This document shows, piece by piece, positions 25,873 through 34,282 of a stretch of 34,371 nt of DNA. The notes beneath the pieces were generated by a model. That model worked only from the letters and a program-made list of their open reading frames with translations. It was not told the DNA's origin and did no database searches. Within the stretch, counting starts at the first letter, position 1; every line of letters starts with the position of its first letter. The position numbers and the translations under genes were made by a program. This stretch comes from Candidatus Thioglobus autotrophicus (lineage in GTDB: Bacteria; Pseudomonadota; Gammaproteobacteria; PS1; Pseudothioglobaceae): positions 1 through 34,371 of the forward strand of contig JAKUUR010000017.1 of assembly GCA_022448455.1 (NCBI GenBank), written 5' to 3'.

Positions 25873-26388
25873 ATGAAAATAATTGTAAAAAGTTTGGTAC
25901 TGATATCGTTATTTCTTGGCACACAACTGGTGATGGCTGGTAGTTTTATTGACTATGCAACTGTGACCTCTGTTGAGAAAGTTTACAAACAATACAGGAC
26001 TGAAGAGCCTTATCAGGAATGTTACATAAAAGAGACCTTACAGAACCAAGGTGACGGTAGTGCCACCAACGAGATATTGGGAGCGATACTCGGTGGCGCG
26101 ATTGGTAACACACTTGGTGGGAGTGATGATGCCAGAGATGTCATGACTCTTGCCGGTATTTTTTTAGGTGCTTCTATAGCACATGATGCAGAGACAGCAA
26201 ACTCAACTGGCCAAGTTGTAGTCAGCCAAGAGGTTTGTGAAACAAAGGTTAAAACGAGCTACCTGAAAAAGCTTAGTCATTATTTAGTTCATATCGATTA
26301 TGAAGGTCGTGATTTATCATTTACAAGCAAAAAAAGACCTTATGACGATGTCATTAAAATTAAGGTGACTGTTAGCTCGCTTGACTAA
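25873..26388 (+). CDS. Exported glycine-zipper protein
   Basis: About 171 residues. A signal peptide covers residues 1-22 (cleavage near VMA-GS, no lipobox Cys). A glycine-zipper 2TM-like segment follows, EILGAILGGAIGNTLGG at about 67-83, continuing to LAGIFLGASIAHD. Two cysteines (C50, C122) could form a periplasmic disulfide. The start is chosen at ATG 25873 because GGAG (25862-25865) is 7 nt ahead of it; the upstream in-frame ATG at 25867 is only 1 nt from that site. Such proteins (17-kDa antigen/SlyB-like) are envelope components of unclear role. Confidence 0.8.
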   Translation: MKIIVKSLVLISLFLGTQLVMAGSFIDYATVTSVEKVYKQYRTEEPYQECYIKETLQNQGDGSATNEILGAILGGAIGNTLGGSDDARDVMTLAGIFLGASIAHDAETANSTGQVVVSQEVCETKVKTSYLKKLSHYLVHIDYEGRDLSFTSKKRPYDDVIKIKVTVSSLD

Positions 26389-26557
26389 CAATTGAGTTCC
26401 TAAGCTACAAACCTTTAAGGTGTATTTCACGGGTAAAACCTCAGGCAACTTGTTGTGTTGTTGACTGCTATCGTCTATGAAATCAAAGTATAATTTTTTA
26501 AACCAGATTTACATGGCTAATTGAGTTTATGAGTTATAGAGTTCTAATGAGGCTTTT

Positions 26558-27262
26558 ATGAAAGATATTAATGTAGAAGATAGGTTAATTTTCGCTCTAG
26601 ATTTACCAGAGATTGACCAAGCTAAAGACATCGTCACTGAACTCGATGACAGTGTAAATTTTTATAAAATCGGCATGGAAATGTTGATGACAGGTAGCTA
26701 CTTCGAACTGCTAAATTGGCTTACAGAAAGAGACAAAAAAGTTTTTGTTGATTTAAAGTTTTTCGATGTTCCTGAAACGGTAGGTCGAACGATAGCAAGA
26801 CTGAGTGGCTATGGCGCTACATTTGCAACCATTCATGGCAACCAGGCGATGATGGAAAAGGCTGCAGAAAACAAGAATGATTTAAAAATATTAGCAGTAA
26901 CTGCGCTTACCAGTCTGGATCGAGGCGACTTAGATGATCTGGGATTTGATTGTGATGTCCAGGAATTAGTGATTTCACGCGCTAAACGTGCGTTTGAGGC
27001 TGGCTGTGATGGAGTTGTTTCATCAGGTTTAGAGGTGCCCTACATTCGAAAATATGTAGACAAGAAGTTAATTGCTGTGACTCCTGGAATTCGCCCGGTT
27101 GCAAATGATGACGACCAAAAGCGTGTAGTTGATGTCGCTACAGCATTTAAAAGCGGTTCCGACTACATTGTTGTTGGACGACCAATCAAAAATGCTGAAA
27201 ACCGTTATCAAGCGGCAAGTGACATACAAAAAATTATCCGTTCGGTTTTCGAGGCAGTATAA
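26558..27262 (+). CDS. pyrF: Orotidine 5'-phosphate decarboxylase
   Basis: Last step of UMP synthesis: decarboxylates OMP. The catalytic network D65-x-K67-xx-D70 is in FVDLKFFDVPETV. LIFALDLPE opens the TIM barrel, K37 is in FYKIGME, and the phosphate-binding end is VTPGIRP and YIVVGRPI. 234 residues, the short bacterial form. Ribosome binding site GAGG (26549-26552) is 5 nt before the ATG. tRNA-Val begins 13 nt after the stop codon, so the two are probably cotranscribed. A TATAAT at 26489-26494 could be its promoter, without a good -35. Confidence 0.96.
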   Translation: MKDINVEDRLIFALDLPEIDQAKDIVTELDDSVNFYKIGMEMLMTGSYFELLNWLTERDKKVFVDLKFFDVPETVGRTIARLSGYGATFATIHGNQAMMEKAAENKNDLKILAVTALTSLDRGDLDDLGFDCDVQELVISRAKRAFEAGCDGVVSSGLEVPYIRKYVDKKLIAVTPGIRPVANDDDQKRVVDVATAFKSGSDYIVVGRPIKNAENRYQAASDIQKIIRSVFEAV

Positions 27263-27275
27263 TAAGCCCCTTCGT

Positions 27276-27352
27276 AGTCGCGTAACTCAGCTGGTTAGAG
27301 TGTCACCTCGACAAGGTGGAAGTCGTCAGTTCAAATCTGACCGCGACTACCA
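27276..27352 (+). tRNA. tRNA-Val(GAC) with C at position 33
   Basis: 77-nt cloverleaf with acceptor AGTCGCG/CGCGACT, discriminator A and encoded CCA. D arm ACTC-AGCTGGTTA-GAGT; anticodon stem TCACC/GGTGG with loop TCGACAA; T arm GTCAG-TTCAAAT-CTGAC. The anticodon is GAC (Val). Position 33 (27309) is C instead of the near-universal U. Position 1 is A paired to U72. Shifting the loop to restore U33 destroys the anticodon stem, so the reading is fairly secure. Confidence 0.88.
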
Positions 27353-27396
27353 CTCTATAATCTTCATCTTATCTTCACTCATAAAACATTCGACAC

Positions 27397-27425
27397 TTGC
27401 ATTTAGAGTGTAGACTTGCAATAAT
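27397..27425 (+). promoter_or_regulatory. Promoter candidate for msrAB
   Basis: TTGCAT (27397-27402), 17-bp spacer and AATAAT (27420-27425), with a predicted start near 27432, 20 nt before the ATG. It lies between tRNA-Val and the methionine sulfoxide reductase gene. Confidence 0.4.
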
Positions 27426-27451
27426 ATTTCTTTATTTGGTAGATAAAGACA

Positions 27452-28711
27452 ATGATATTAGAAATTTTTTTTGCGGCAGGTTGTTTTTGGAGTGTTGAAA
27501 AAAACTTTGAAAACATTGACGGTGTCATTGATGTTGTTTCTGGATACTCCGGAGGCAACTATGAACACCCTAGCTATGAGGACGTTCTCAATAATCGCAT
27601 TCCACAAACCGGGACTTTTCTAGATATTTTAAAAAATATTGGTCTTTCAGCCGAAGAGAAGGCAAGAAATGACAATGATTTGGTTAATCATACCGAGACA
27701 GTCAGAGTTATTTATGACTCAAGTCAAGTTTCAACTGAGTCTTTAATCAGAAACTTTTGGGAAATTCATGACCCTACTCAGTTCAACAGACAAGGAAATG
27801 ATGTAGGCAACAATTATCGCTCTGCAATTTATTGGACAACTCCAGAACAAAAAGAGATAGCTTATAGAACTAAACAAGAATTTCAAACACTGTTGACAGC
27901 TCAAGGTTATGGGCAAATTGTAACTGAGATGGGTGCATTAGAAAAGTTTTGGCCAGCAGAGAGCTATCATCAAAACTATTTATTGAAAAATCCTAACGGT
28001 TACTGTCCTGATCACTCGACAGGTGTGAGCTTTCTAAACCAGTCGTTGTCTAAAATTGCTAAAAATGACATAGTTCCCCTTGGGGATAAAGAGATAATTG
28101 TGATTGGTCCTGAGATAGAAGGGACCTGTCTTTTTTGCTTAGAATTTGAAAAAAAAGTTACTTCAAAATATAAAGGCACCATTCCATTGAGGTCTTCCCC
28201 TGCATCTACCTTGAAGGGGTTTGAATTGAACACAGAGACCTGGGCAACGCCAACTATATTTTTTATCGTTGATGGTAGAGAGGTCTGGGCGCACCAGGGG
28301 ATTATGACTTCTGAGGAGTTTTACCAAGCCTTAGGAGAATTCAAGTTGGGTAAGGATTCCGAGGCCTTTAATGTTGCCTTTAATGATGGAACAGATAGAC
28401 GTTTTTGCAAACAATATGAGATATTTAAGGATACCCCCGAAGGCATATTCGTAGATAAGCTTTCAGGAAGGCCGCTATTTGATACTGCTGATCGATTTAA
28501 GTCTAAATCAGGTTGGCTTTCCTTTACTAAGCCTGTGGATAATGAGGTTTATGAGAAGTTTGACTTTAGTTTTGGTATGGTTCGGACCGAGATAAGGTCT
28601 GTTAGTTCTGATATTCATTTAGGTCACGTATTTAATGATGGACCTGACGGAATGCCGAGGTATTGTATCAATGCAACAGTATTAGAGTTTGTTCCCAGAA
28701 ATGGCGTGTAA
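27452..28711 (+). CDS. msrAB: MsrA - thioredoxin-like - MsrB fusion, methionine sulfoxide reductase
   Basis: 419-residue protein that repairs both methionine-S- and R-sulfoxide. MsrA covers 1-190: catalytic C11 in GCFW (10-13), SYHQNYL, and resolving Cys C185 in YCPDHSTG. A 30-residue insertion (about 47-78) sits where MsrA usually has a short loop. Residues about 205-300 look thioredoxin-like, with CxxC at C226-LF-C229, WATPTIFFIVDG as the cis-Pro region and a final helix. MsrB covers 315-415: SGWLSFTKP (353-361), GHVFNDGP (391-398), and catalytic C405 in RYCIN. It lacks the SGCGWPS cysteine (reads SKSGWLS), so it may depend on the middle domain or external thioredoxin. No signal peptide, hence cytoplasmic. 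Known PilB-type fusions put the thioredoxin domain first. Confidence 0.9.
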   Translation: MILEIFFAAGCFWSVEKNFENIDGVIDVVSGYSGGNYEHPSYEDVLNNRIPQTGTFLDILKNIGLSAEEKARNDNDLVNHTETVRVIYDSSQVSTESLIRNFWEIHDPTQFNRQGNDVGNNYRSAIYWTTPEQKEIAYRTKQEFQTLLTAQGYGQIVTEMGALEKFWPAESYHQNYLLKNPNGYCPDHSTGVSFLNQSLSKIAKNDIVPLGDKEIIVIGPEIEGTCLFCLEFEKKVTSKYKGTIPLRSSPASTLKGFELNTETWATPTIFFIVDGREVWAHQGIMTSEEFYQALGEFKLGKDSEAFNVAFNDGTDRRFCKQYEIFKDTPEGIFVDKLSGRPLFDTADRFKSKSGWLSFTKPVDNEVYEKFDFSFGMVRTEIRSVSSDIHLGHVFNDGPDGMPRYCINATVLEFVPRNGV

Positions 28712-28834
28712 ACATATTGCATATCATTGAACGTAATAGTGGCTCATGTTTTGTTTAAATGGACTTAATCGTAGTGTAAAAAGTTTAATCTAAGACTACA
28801 CAGTTACGTAGTATTTCGTATACAATTTCCTTCT

Positions 28835-29443
28835 ATGAAATTTTTATTATTAATAACCCTTTTATTTGCCACTTCGTTCCCTGTTAATGCAGATTCTAGC
28901 CTTTACGAAATAGGGCGGGCTTACTTTTATGGTGACGGTGTTGAACAGGACTATGAAAAAGCGCTACTGGCTTTCGAACATGCAGCCAAAACTGGAGATT
29001 TGGATGCAATTACTGCTATTGGCATAATGCATATTGTAGGTGTCGGAGTTGAACAAAATGACGCAAAGGGGCTTGAATATTTACACAAGGCTGCCAACCA
29101 ATCGCACCCCAAATCTCAGTACTATCTGGGAGCCATGTATTATCTAGGTATCGGGGTACCTTTGGATTTGGAGAAAGCCTTCAGCTGGATTAGCTTATCT
29201 GCGAACCAGGATTACCTTTTTGCACAACACAATCTGGCTGAGATGTATGAGCAAGGAAAGGGAGTCAGTAAGAACCTTGAGAAGGCTTTTGAGTACTACA
29301 TTATTGCTGCAAGGAAGGGCGGTATAGAGTCACAAATCAAGGTCTCTGAAATGTATAAAGAAGGCATCGGTACAGAAAAAAATATAGAAAAAAGTGAGTA
29401 TTGGTTAAAGCAGATCGAGGAATCCAAAGTCATCACTCAGTAA
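28835..29443 (+). CDS. Exported Sel1-repeat protein
   Basis: 202 residues with a signal peptide (1-19, ending VNA) and five consecutive Sel1-like repeats of about 36 residues. Examples are AYFYGDGVEQDYEKALLAFE, AMYYLGIGVPLDLEKAFSWI and EMYEQGKGVSKNLEKAFEYY. These form an alpha-solenoid, usually a protein-protein adaptor in the envelope. TACAAT (28821-28826) ends 8 nt before the ATG, so the message may have little or no leader. A terminator-like hairpin follows. The binding partner is unknown. Confidence 0.9.
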   Translation: MKFLLLITLLFATSFPVNADSSLYEIGRAYFYGDGVEQDYEKALLAFEHAAKTGDLDAITAIGIMHIVGVGVEQNDAKGLEYLHKAANQSHPKSQYYLGAMYYLGIGVPLDLEKAFSWISLSANQDYLFAQHNLAEMYEQGKGVSKNLEKAFEYYIIAARKGGIESQIKVSEMYKEGIGTEKNIEKSEYWLKQIEESKVITQ

Positions 29444-29475
29444 GACCGTTTTTTATTCGGTCAATATATATTTTT
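29444..29475 (+). terminator. Intrinsic terminator after the Sel1 gene
   Basis: GACCG (29444-29448) pairs with CGGTC (29458-29462) across a T-rich 9-nt loop, followed by AATATATATTTTTT. The stem is short but placed directly after the stop codon. Confidence 0.5.
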
Positions 29476-29521
29476 TAAAGGGTGCTAAAATGAATCCTCA
29501 TCAAATTAACGCAACAGTGAG

Positions 29522-30715
29522 ATGGATTACGATATCGTTATTATAGGGGGTGGACCTGCCGGCCTTAGCTTTGCCTGTTCTGTGGCTGGTTTGGACTTGA
29601 ATATTCTTCTAGTTGAAAAGTCATCGCTTGAATCAATTTCAAAACCTAAGCCAGATGGTCGCGAAATAGCACTCACTCATCATTCCCGTAAAATATTAAT
29701 AAAACTTGGCGTTTGGGCGCTTATTGACGAAGCTAAGGTGAGCCCATTAAAAGAGGCAAAAGTATTTGACGGCGGTTCAGATTCTTTGCTGAACTTTGAC
29801 GCTAAAAAATCCGCAATTGAAGCTTTGGGTTATTTAGTGCCAAACTATTTGATTAGAGCAGCACTATTTGAAAGGGCCTCGCAAGCAGACAATGTGACGA
29901 TTTTGAATGAGCTGATGGTAGACGGTGTTAATACTACTAATACGAGCGCAGAAATTTCACTATCTAATGGTAAAACCATTAAATCTAAACTGGTTGTTGC
30001 GGCAGACAGTCGTTTTTCTGAAATTAGGAGAAAGATGGGTATACCTTCGGTTATGAAAGACTTCTCCAAGGTAATGATAACAACAAGGATGTCACACGAA
30101 AAGGCTCACAATCATGTCGCCTTAGAGTGTTTTAATTACGGCCACACGTTAGCACTTTTACCACTTAATGGTAATGTGTCATCTTTCGTATTAACGGTTC
30201 CAACCGATAGGTTAGATGAGATGTTAGACCTTGATGAGGAGCAATTTAGTGAGATGGCAAGCGATGGCTTTGGTGGTAAATTAGGCCAAATGAAGCAGAT
30301 AGGAGATCGCTACTCGTACCCCTTGGTTGGGGTCTATGCTCATAAATTTAGAGCAACAAGGTTTGCCCTGATTGGTGATGCAGCTGTGGGTATGCACCCA
30401 GTAACCGCGCATGGTTTTAATTTAGGTTTGAGAGGCCAGGATCTGCTATCGTTGTCCATTAGTAAGGCGCTTAATAACGGCCTTGATATTGGAGCAGACG
30501 CGGTACTAAAAGAGTTTGAAAGAAAACAAATCAACCTCTCTAAGTTGATGTATTTTGGTACAAACGTCATTGTTTCATTGTTTACTAATGATGATGCGGC
30601 AATTAGGCAGGTTAGAAAGTTAGTACTTAAGTTTGCAAACCGCTTTCCACCAGTCAAGGCTTTGATTACTCAACACCTAACAGAATCAAAAAAGAGTAAC
30701 CTGATACCCTTTTAA
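29522..30715 (+). CDS. FAD-dependent aromatic hydroxylase, UbiH/UbiF/VisC family
   Basis: 397-residue flavoprotein monooxygenase, probably a ubiquinone-ring hydroxylase at the inner membrane. FAD-binding [12 protein letters not shown] is at the N-terminus, the second motif [12 protein letters not shown] matches the Ubi hydroxylases (DxRxxAL), and the ribityl-binding motif [19 protein letters not shown] is the UbiH-family signature. The middle DG motif reads [11 protein letters not shown] with Ser replacing Gly. Which carbon of the ring it hydroxylates cannot be told. A short overlapping ORF (29490-29546) with its own AAAGGG site precedes it. pdxH follows 11 nt downstream. Confidence 0.88.
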   Translation: MDYDIVIIGGGPAGLSFACSVAGLDLNILLVEKSSLESISKPKPDGREIALTHHSRKILIKLGVWALIDEAKVSPLKEAKVFDGGSDSLLNFDAKKSAIEALGYLVPNYLIRAALFERASQADNVTILNELMVDGVNTTNTSAEISLSNGKTIKSKLVVAADSRFSEIRRKMGIPSVMKDFSKVMITTRMSHEKAHNHVALECFNYGHTLALLPLNGNVSSFVLTVPTDRLDEMLDLDEEQFSEMASDGFGGKLGQMKQIGDRYSYPLVGVYAHKFRATRFALIGDAAVGMHPVTAHGFNLGLRGQDLLSLSISKALNNGLDIGADAVLKEFERKQINLSKLMYFGTNVIVSLFTNDDAAIRQVRKLVLKFANRFPPVKALITQHLTESKKSNLIPF

Positions 30716-30726
30716 TTTTAGATATT

Positions 30727-31365
30727 ATGACAGTTGATTTGACTAATCTCAGAAAAGAGTTTCGACAAACCGGACTGAACAGATCTGAGCTCGATAGTGA
30801 TCCATTTAAGCAGTTTTCGCTTTGGTTCTCTCAGGCAATCAAGGTGGGTATCGTTGAGCCCAGTGCTATGAGTTTGGCAACTGCTGATGAGAACGAGATT
30901 GGCATTCGCACAGTGCTCCTCAAGCATTTCGATGACAAAGGTTTTGTTTTTTTTACGAACTATGGTTCAAAAAAATCCCAACAAATTGAAGTAAAACCTC
31001 AGGCTGCCCTTTTGTTTTCATGGTTAGACCTAGACAGGCAAGTAAAAATCGTTGGTAGCGTCGAAAAGATAACAACGCTTGAATCAATTAAGTATTTTGC
31101 TTCAAGGCCAAAAGATTCACAGCTGGGTGCTTGGGCTTCACAGCAATCTGCAACAATCTCCTCAAGAAGTTTACTGGTCAGTCAATTTGAGTCAATGAAA
31201 AATAAATTTTCTAAAGGAGAGGTGCCTTTGCCTGATTTTTGGGGAGGTTACCGTGTAATACCTCAGAGTATTGAGTTTTGGCAAGGAAGAGAGAGTCGAC
31301 TGCACGATCGATTCATTTATCAGCGTTCAGAGACTGGCTGGAGCATTAATCGGTTGTCTCCCTAA
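30727..31365 (+). CDS. pdxH: Pyridoxamine/pyridoxine 5'-phosphate oxidase
   Basis: FMN-dependent oxidase that makes pyridoxal 5'-phosphate. 212 residues, normal for the family. Motifs are [59 protein letters not shown] and the C-terminal [11 protein letters not shown] plus [13 protein letters not shown], which bind FMN and substrate. It follows the hydroxylase gene by 11 nt (likely operon) and its end overlaps convergent aroE by 20 nt. Confidence 0.97.
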   Translation: MTVDLTNLRKEFRQTGLNRSELDSDPFKQFSLWFSQAIKVGIVEPSAMSLATADENEIGIRTVLLKHFDDKGFVFFTNYGSKKSQQIEVKPQAALLFSWLDLDRQVKIVGSVEKITTLESIKYFASRPKDSQLGAWASQQSATISSRSLLVSQFESMKNKFSKGEVPLPDFWGGYRVIPQSIEFWQGRESRLHDRFIYQRSETGWSINRLSP

Positions 31366-32158
31366 GAGATTTTAATACTTCTTTTGTTTCTGGGGTCTTG
31401 CCATGCCAAAAAGCAAAAGCGCTGGCAGCTTGCTCGACCAACATCCCAAGACCATCAGTCACTGCTAGAGCAGAGTTTTCCCTTGCCCACTGCATAAATG
31501 GTGTTTGCTTACCATACATTAAGTCATAACATAGCGCACCAGCGGCAACACCTGGTGCAATTTCAGGCATTTTTCCATCCAATGAAGCGCTCGTGGCATT
31601 AATGATAATATCTACAGGTTTGGCTTTTATTTGATCTAAACCAAAGCCACAAACTTTGCCATACTCGCTAAAATTGTTTGCCAATTTTAAGGATTTTGTT
31701 TTTGTTCGGTTTGCAACTAAAATACGTTCTGGTTGACATTCTAGTAATGGTAGCAAGATGCCCTGAGTCGCACCACCAGCCCCTAAAATTAAGATGTCTT
31801 TTCCTTTGATCGACTGTTGTAAATTATTACAAAGGTCGTTAACAAGGCCGATTCCGTCAGTATTTTCTCCATAAAGAGTGCCATTTTCCACTTTAATGGT
31901 ATTGACAGCACCTGCAGTCTTTGCATTTAAGGTGTACTCATCTATAAGATCGTATGCTTCAACTTTAAATGGGACGGTGATGTTGAATCCCAAAGCGCCA
32001 GAACTGATAAAGTTTTTGGCAGCGACACTAAATCCGTCTAGTGGTGCTAGAATTTTTTTATAACTCATTGAAAGCCCAATCTGCTTAGCAAATTGGGCGT
32101 GAATAGTCGGTGACAAGCTATGATCAACAGGATTGCCAATGACAGCGTATTTATTCAT
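31346..32158 (-). CDS. aroE: Shikimate dehydrogenase
   Basis: NADP-dependent reduction of 3-dehydroshikimate to shikimate. The shikimate site is [15 protein letters not shown] (8-22) with the catalytic Lys in [18 protein letters not shown] is conserved, the dinucleotide loop is [19 protein letters not shown] gives the NADP-binding Arg, and [14 protein letters not shown] and the C-terminal [14 protein letters not shown] are standard. 270 residues, normal. It lies 8 nt after the RNase E gene on the same strand and may share its transcript. The second shikimate-pathway gene in the window (with aroC). Confidence 0.97.
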   Translation of the reverse strand: MNKYAVIGNPVDHSLSPTIHAQFAKQIGLSMSYKKILAPLDGFSVAAKNFISSGALGFNITVPFKVEAYDLIDEYTLNAKTAGAVNTIKVENGTLYGENTDGIGLVNDLCNNLQQSIKGKDILILGAGGATQGILLPLLECQPERILVANRTKTKSLKLANNFSEYGKVCGFGLDQIKAKPVDIIINATSASLDGKMPEIAPGVAAGALCYDLMYGKQTPFMQWARENSALAVTDGLGMLVEQAASAFAFWHGKTPETKEVLKSLRETTD

Positions 32159-32166
32159 ATATCGAA

Positions 32167-34029
32167 CTATTGAGTAACCTTTTCAGTCGATTTTTGTTCG
32201 GTGTTTGAAGCAGCTTTCTGATTTCGGTTTTTATTCTGATTGCGGTTTCTATTCTGGTTCTCAGAACTCTTCTTATTTTCACCTCTTTTTTGGTTTCTAT
32301 TCTGGTTCCGATTCCGATTCCGATTCTGATTCCTATTTTGTGGTCTGGTAGTTTTTTGTTGGGGTGTTGCTTGCTTTTCTATAGAAAACATATCAGACAG
32401 TTTGCTCATAAATGAGGCCTTTCTTTCAGGCATTTTAGTTGAAGGGTGGTTGGCTAAAATAACTGGCATTTCCAGCTTTTCAAGATAATTAATTTCGTTG
32501 TGATTGATTTGAGGTTTTGATATACCTTGAAAGCTTTTGTGTTGCGATTTTTTGTCACCCTTTTGCTTATTTATACTGAAGCTTGGGAATTCCATATATT
32601 GGTTAGGTAACAAGGTTATCTTAATACCATGCTTAACCTCCATATCAATTATATTTTGTCTTTTTTCATTAAGCAGATAAGTGATTACTTCAACGCTTGA
32701 CTGAATTGTAACATCACCATTAATTTTTCTGGAGTTAAGTGAATCCTCAAGCTGACGAATAATGTTAAGCGCTAGCGTAGGTATGGTTGGTGTTGTTCCA
32801 CTTCCATTGCATTGCGAACAAGTTTTGCCTGTTGACTCTGCTACCGAGTTCATTAATCGTTGGCGTGACAACTCTAGCAGGCCAAATCTTGAAATTGTTC
32901 CAATTTGAACGCGCGCACGGTCATTGCCAGTTGCTTTCTCCATGGCCTTTTCAATAGCAACTCTGTTTTCTTCTATTGCCATATCAATGAAGTCAATAAC
33001 GATCAAACCTCCAATATCTCTTAGCTGTAGTTGGACAGCAATTTCTTCTGCAGCATCTAGGTTTGCTTTAAAGGCTGTGTCTTCAATACTGGTACCCCTC
33101 GTTGCTCGTGCGGAATTAATATCGATGGCTGTTAATGCCTCTGTTGTATCAAACACAATTGTCGCTCCAGATTTAAGTATCACTTCTCTGTTAAAGACAC
33201 TTTTGACCTGTGATTCGACACTCATGTGAGCAAATAAAGAATGTTCAGTAATATCGAAATACTTAATTCGATCTAGATAGTGTGGCATCACAAAGCTAAC
33301 AAAGTCTCGGGCCTTTTGATAGGTTTCTAGGTCGTCAATTATGACGCTATCAGTATCTTCTCTGAGATAGTCACGTAGAGCTCTTACAGTTATATCACTC
33401 TCTTGATAAATTAAAAAAGGTTCGTCTTGATTCTTTGTTGCAGTTTTAATAGACTTCCAAAGTTGCGTCAAATGATCTACTTCCCACTGTAATTCTTGAA
33501 GGCCTTTTCCTGCGCCTTCTGTACGAATTATTAGACCTGAATGTTTTGGGACTTGCAACTTTGGTAAAAGGTTTTTTAGATCTTGTCGGTCAGTTGCATT
33601 AATCTGTCTTGAGATTCCAGAACTTTTTGGATTATTGGGGGTAAGAATCATGTAAGCACCAGCCAAATTGATGTAGGTACTAAGAGCAGCACCCTTGTTA
33701 CCTCGCTCTTCCTTTTCAACCTGAACGATGATTTCTTGACCTTCCCTGAGAACGTCACTGATTGTTAGTTTATCGCCTTTAGGTTTGACACTATCAGCAA
33801 AGAACTTTGAAACCTCTTTGAACGGCAAAAAGCCGTGTTTTTCTTTGCCATAATCTACGAACGCAGCCTCAAGAGACTGCTCTACTCGAGAGATTCTTGC
33901 TTTGTATATGTTGCCTTTAGTTTTTCGATTTAGTCTTGTTTCTATATTGAGATCAGTTAGCTTCTGATCCCTTACTATGGCCACTCGAATTTCTTCTTTG
34001 TGGGTGGCGTTGATAAGAATGTGATTCAT
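32167..34029 (-). CDS. rne: Ribonuclease E, short form with Asn/Arg-repeat tail
   Basis: Endoribonuclease central to mRNA decay and rRNA/tRNA processing. N-terminal ILINATHKEEIRVAIV and NIYKARISRVEQSLEAAFVDYG start the S1-containing sensor region. The DNase I-like site has the two metal-binding aspartates in TEALTAIDINSARATRG and GLIVIDFIDM. CSQCNGSG is the zinc-link CxxC that joins dimers. At 620 residues it lacks most of the about 500-residue degradosome scaffold of E. coli RNase E. From about residue 555 it is an Asn/Arg/Gln repeat (RNRNRNQNRNQ), probably RNA-binding and disordered. RNase G is shorter (about 490), and the opening sequence fits RNase E better. Ribosome binding site AGGA (34040-34037) sits in a hairpin of the leader. 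Confidence 0.9.
   Translation of the reverse strand: MNHILINATHKEEIRVAIVRDQKLTDLNIETRLNRKTKGNIYKARISRVEQSLEAAFVDYGKEKHGFLPFKEVSKFFADSVKPKGDKLTISDVLREGQEIIVQVEKEERGNKGAALSTYINLAGAYMILTPNNPKSSGISRQINATDRQDLKNLLPKLQVPKHSGLIIRTEGAGKGLQELQWEVDHLTQLWKSIKTATKNQDEPFLIYQESDITVRALRDYLREDTDSVIIDDLETYQKARDFVSFVMPHYLDRIKYFDITEHSLFAHMSVESQVKSVFNREVILKSGATIVFDTTEALTAIDINSARATRGTSIEDTAFKANLDAAEEIAVQLQLRDIGGLIVIDFIDMAIEENRVAIEKAMEKATGNDRARVQIGTISRFGLLELSRQRLMNSVAESTGKTCSQCNGSGTTPTIPTLALNIIRQLEDSLNSRKINGDVTIQSSVEVITYLLNEKRQNIIDMEVKHGIKITLLPNQYMEFPSFSINKQKGDKKSQHKSFQGISKPQINHNEINYLEKLEMPVILANHPSTKMPERKASFMSKLSDMFSIEKQATPQQKTTRPQNRNQNRNRNRNQNRNQKRGENKKSSENQNRNRNQNKNRNQKAASNTEQKSTEKVTQ
32305..32333 (-). repeat. 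Hexanucleotide repeat inside rne tail
   Basis: Four to five tandem copies of GATTCC/GATTCT-like hexamers. On the coding strand they read CGGAAT repeats, encoding alternating Arg-Asn. It is the purest part of a longer degenerate Asn/Arg-coding tract (about 32200-32340). Slippage here would change tail length in steps of two residues without a frameshift. Confidence 0.75.
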
Positions 34030-34244
34030 GATAAAGTCCTATAATATCTGGACTATTGAGTACGTACAAAGCCTCAATACTTGTGTATTGAATTGGAATA
34101 AGGGGTTGAATAAAGTGATTCATCAATTACTAAATAGGGTCCTGTATGTGGCGTCAATTAGCCCAGTAAACTACCTTAATTTCATTGTTGTTAGTATTAA
34201 GGTGTCTGTAAAAAAAATTCTTGTGGGTCGAAAAAATGTTCGAC
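34030..34244 (-). promoter_or_regulatory. Structured rne 5' leader, probable autoregulatory element
   Basis: Minus-strand leader of about 215 nt. Stems in transcript order: GTCGAA/TTCGAC (34244-34239 with 34232-34227) at the predicted 5' end; ACCTTAAT/ATTAAGGT (34203-34196 with 34180-34173), 8 bp with a 15-nt loop; then TCAATAC/GTATTGA (34091-34085 with 34080-34074, 4-nt loop), which competes with TATTGAG/CTCAATA (34079-34073 with 34060-34054) for the same segment. Last is AGTCC/GGACT (34054-34050 with 34039-34035), which hides the AGGA ribosome binding site. E. coli rne also has a multi-hairpin leader through which RNase E represses its own synthesis. Confidence 0.6.
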
Positions 34245-34250
34245 GACTAA

Positions 34251-34259
34251 ATTATACCA
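34251..34259 (-). promoter_or_regulatory. Extended -10 of the rne promoter
   Basis: On the minus strand TGGTATAAT is a perfect TGnTATAAT extended -10; no strong -35 is seen. Predicted start is near 34244, the first base of the 5' hairpin. A palindrome ACCATA-A-TATGGT overlaps it. Confidence 0.45.
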
Positions 34260-34282
34260 TAATATGGTTTAATTTAACCTTT

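Noticed and set aside
32200-32340. CRISPR-like or tandem repeat array
   Set aside because: The repeats are hexamers in frame within the rne coding sequence with no spacers; they encode an Asn/Arg tract.
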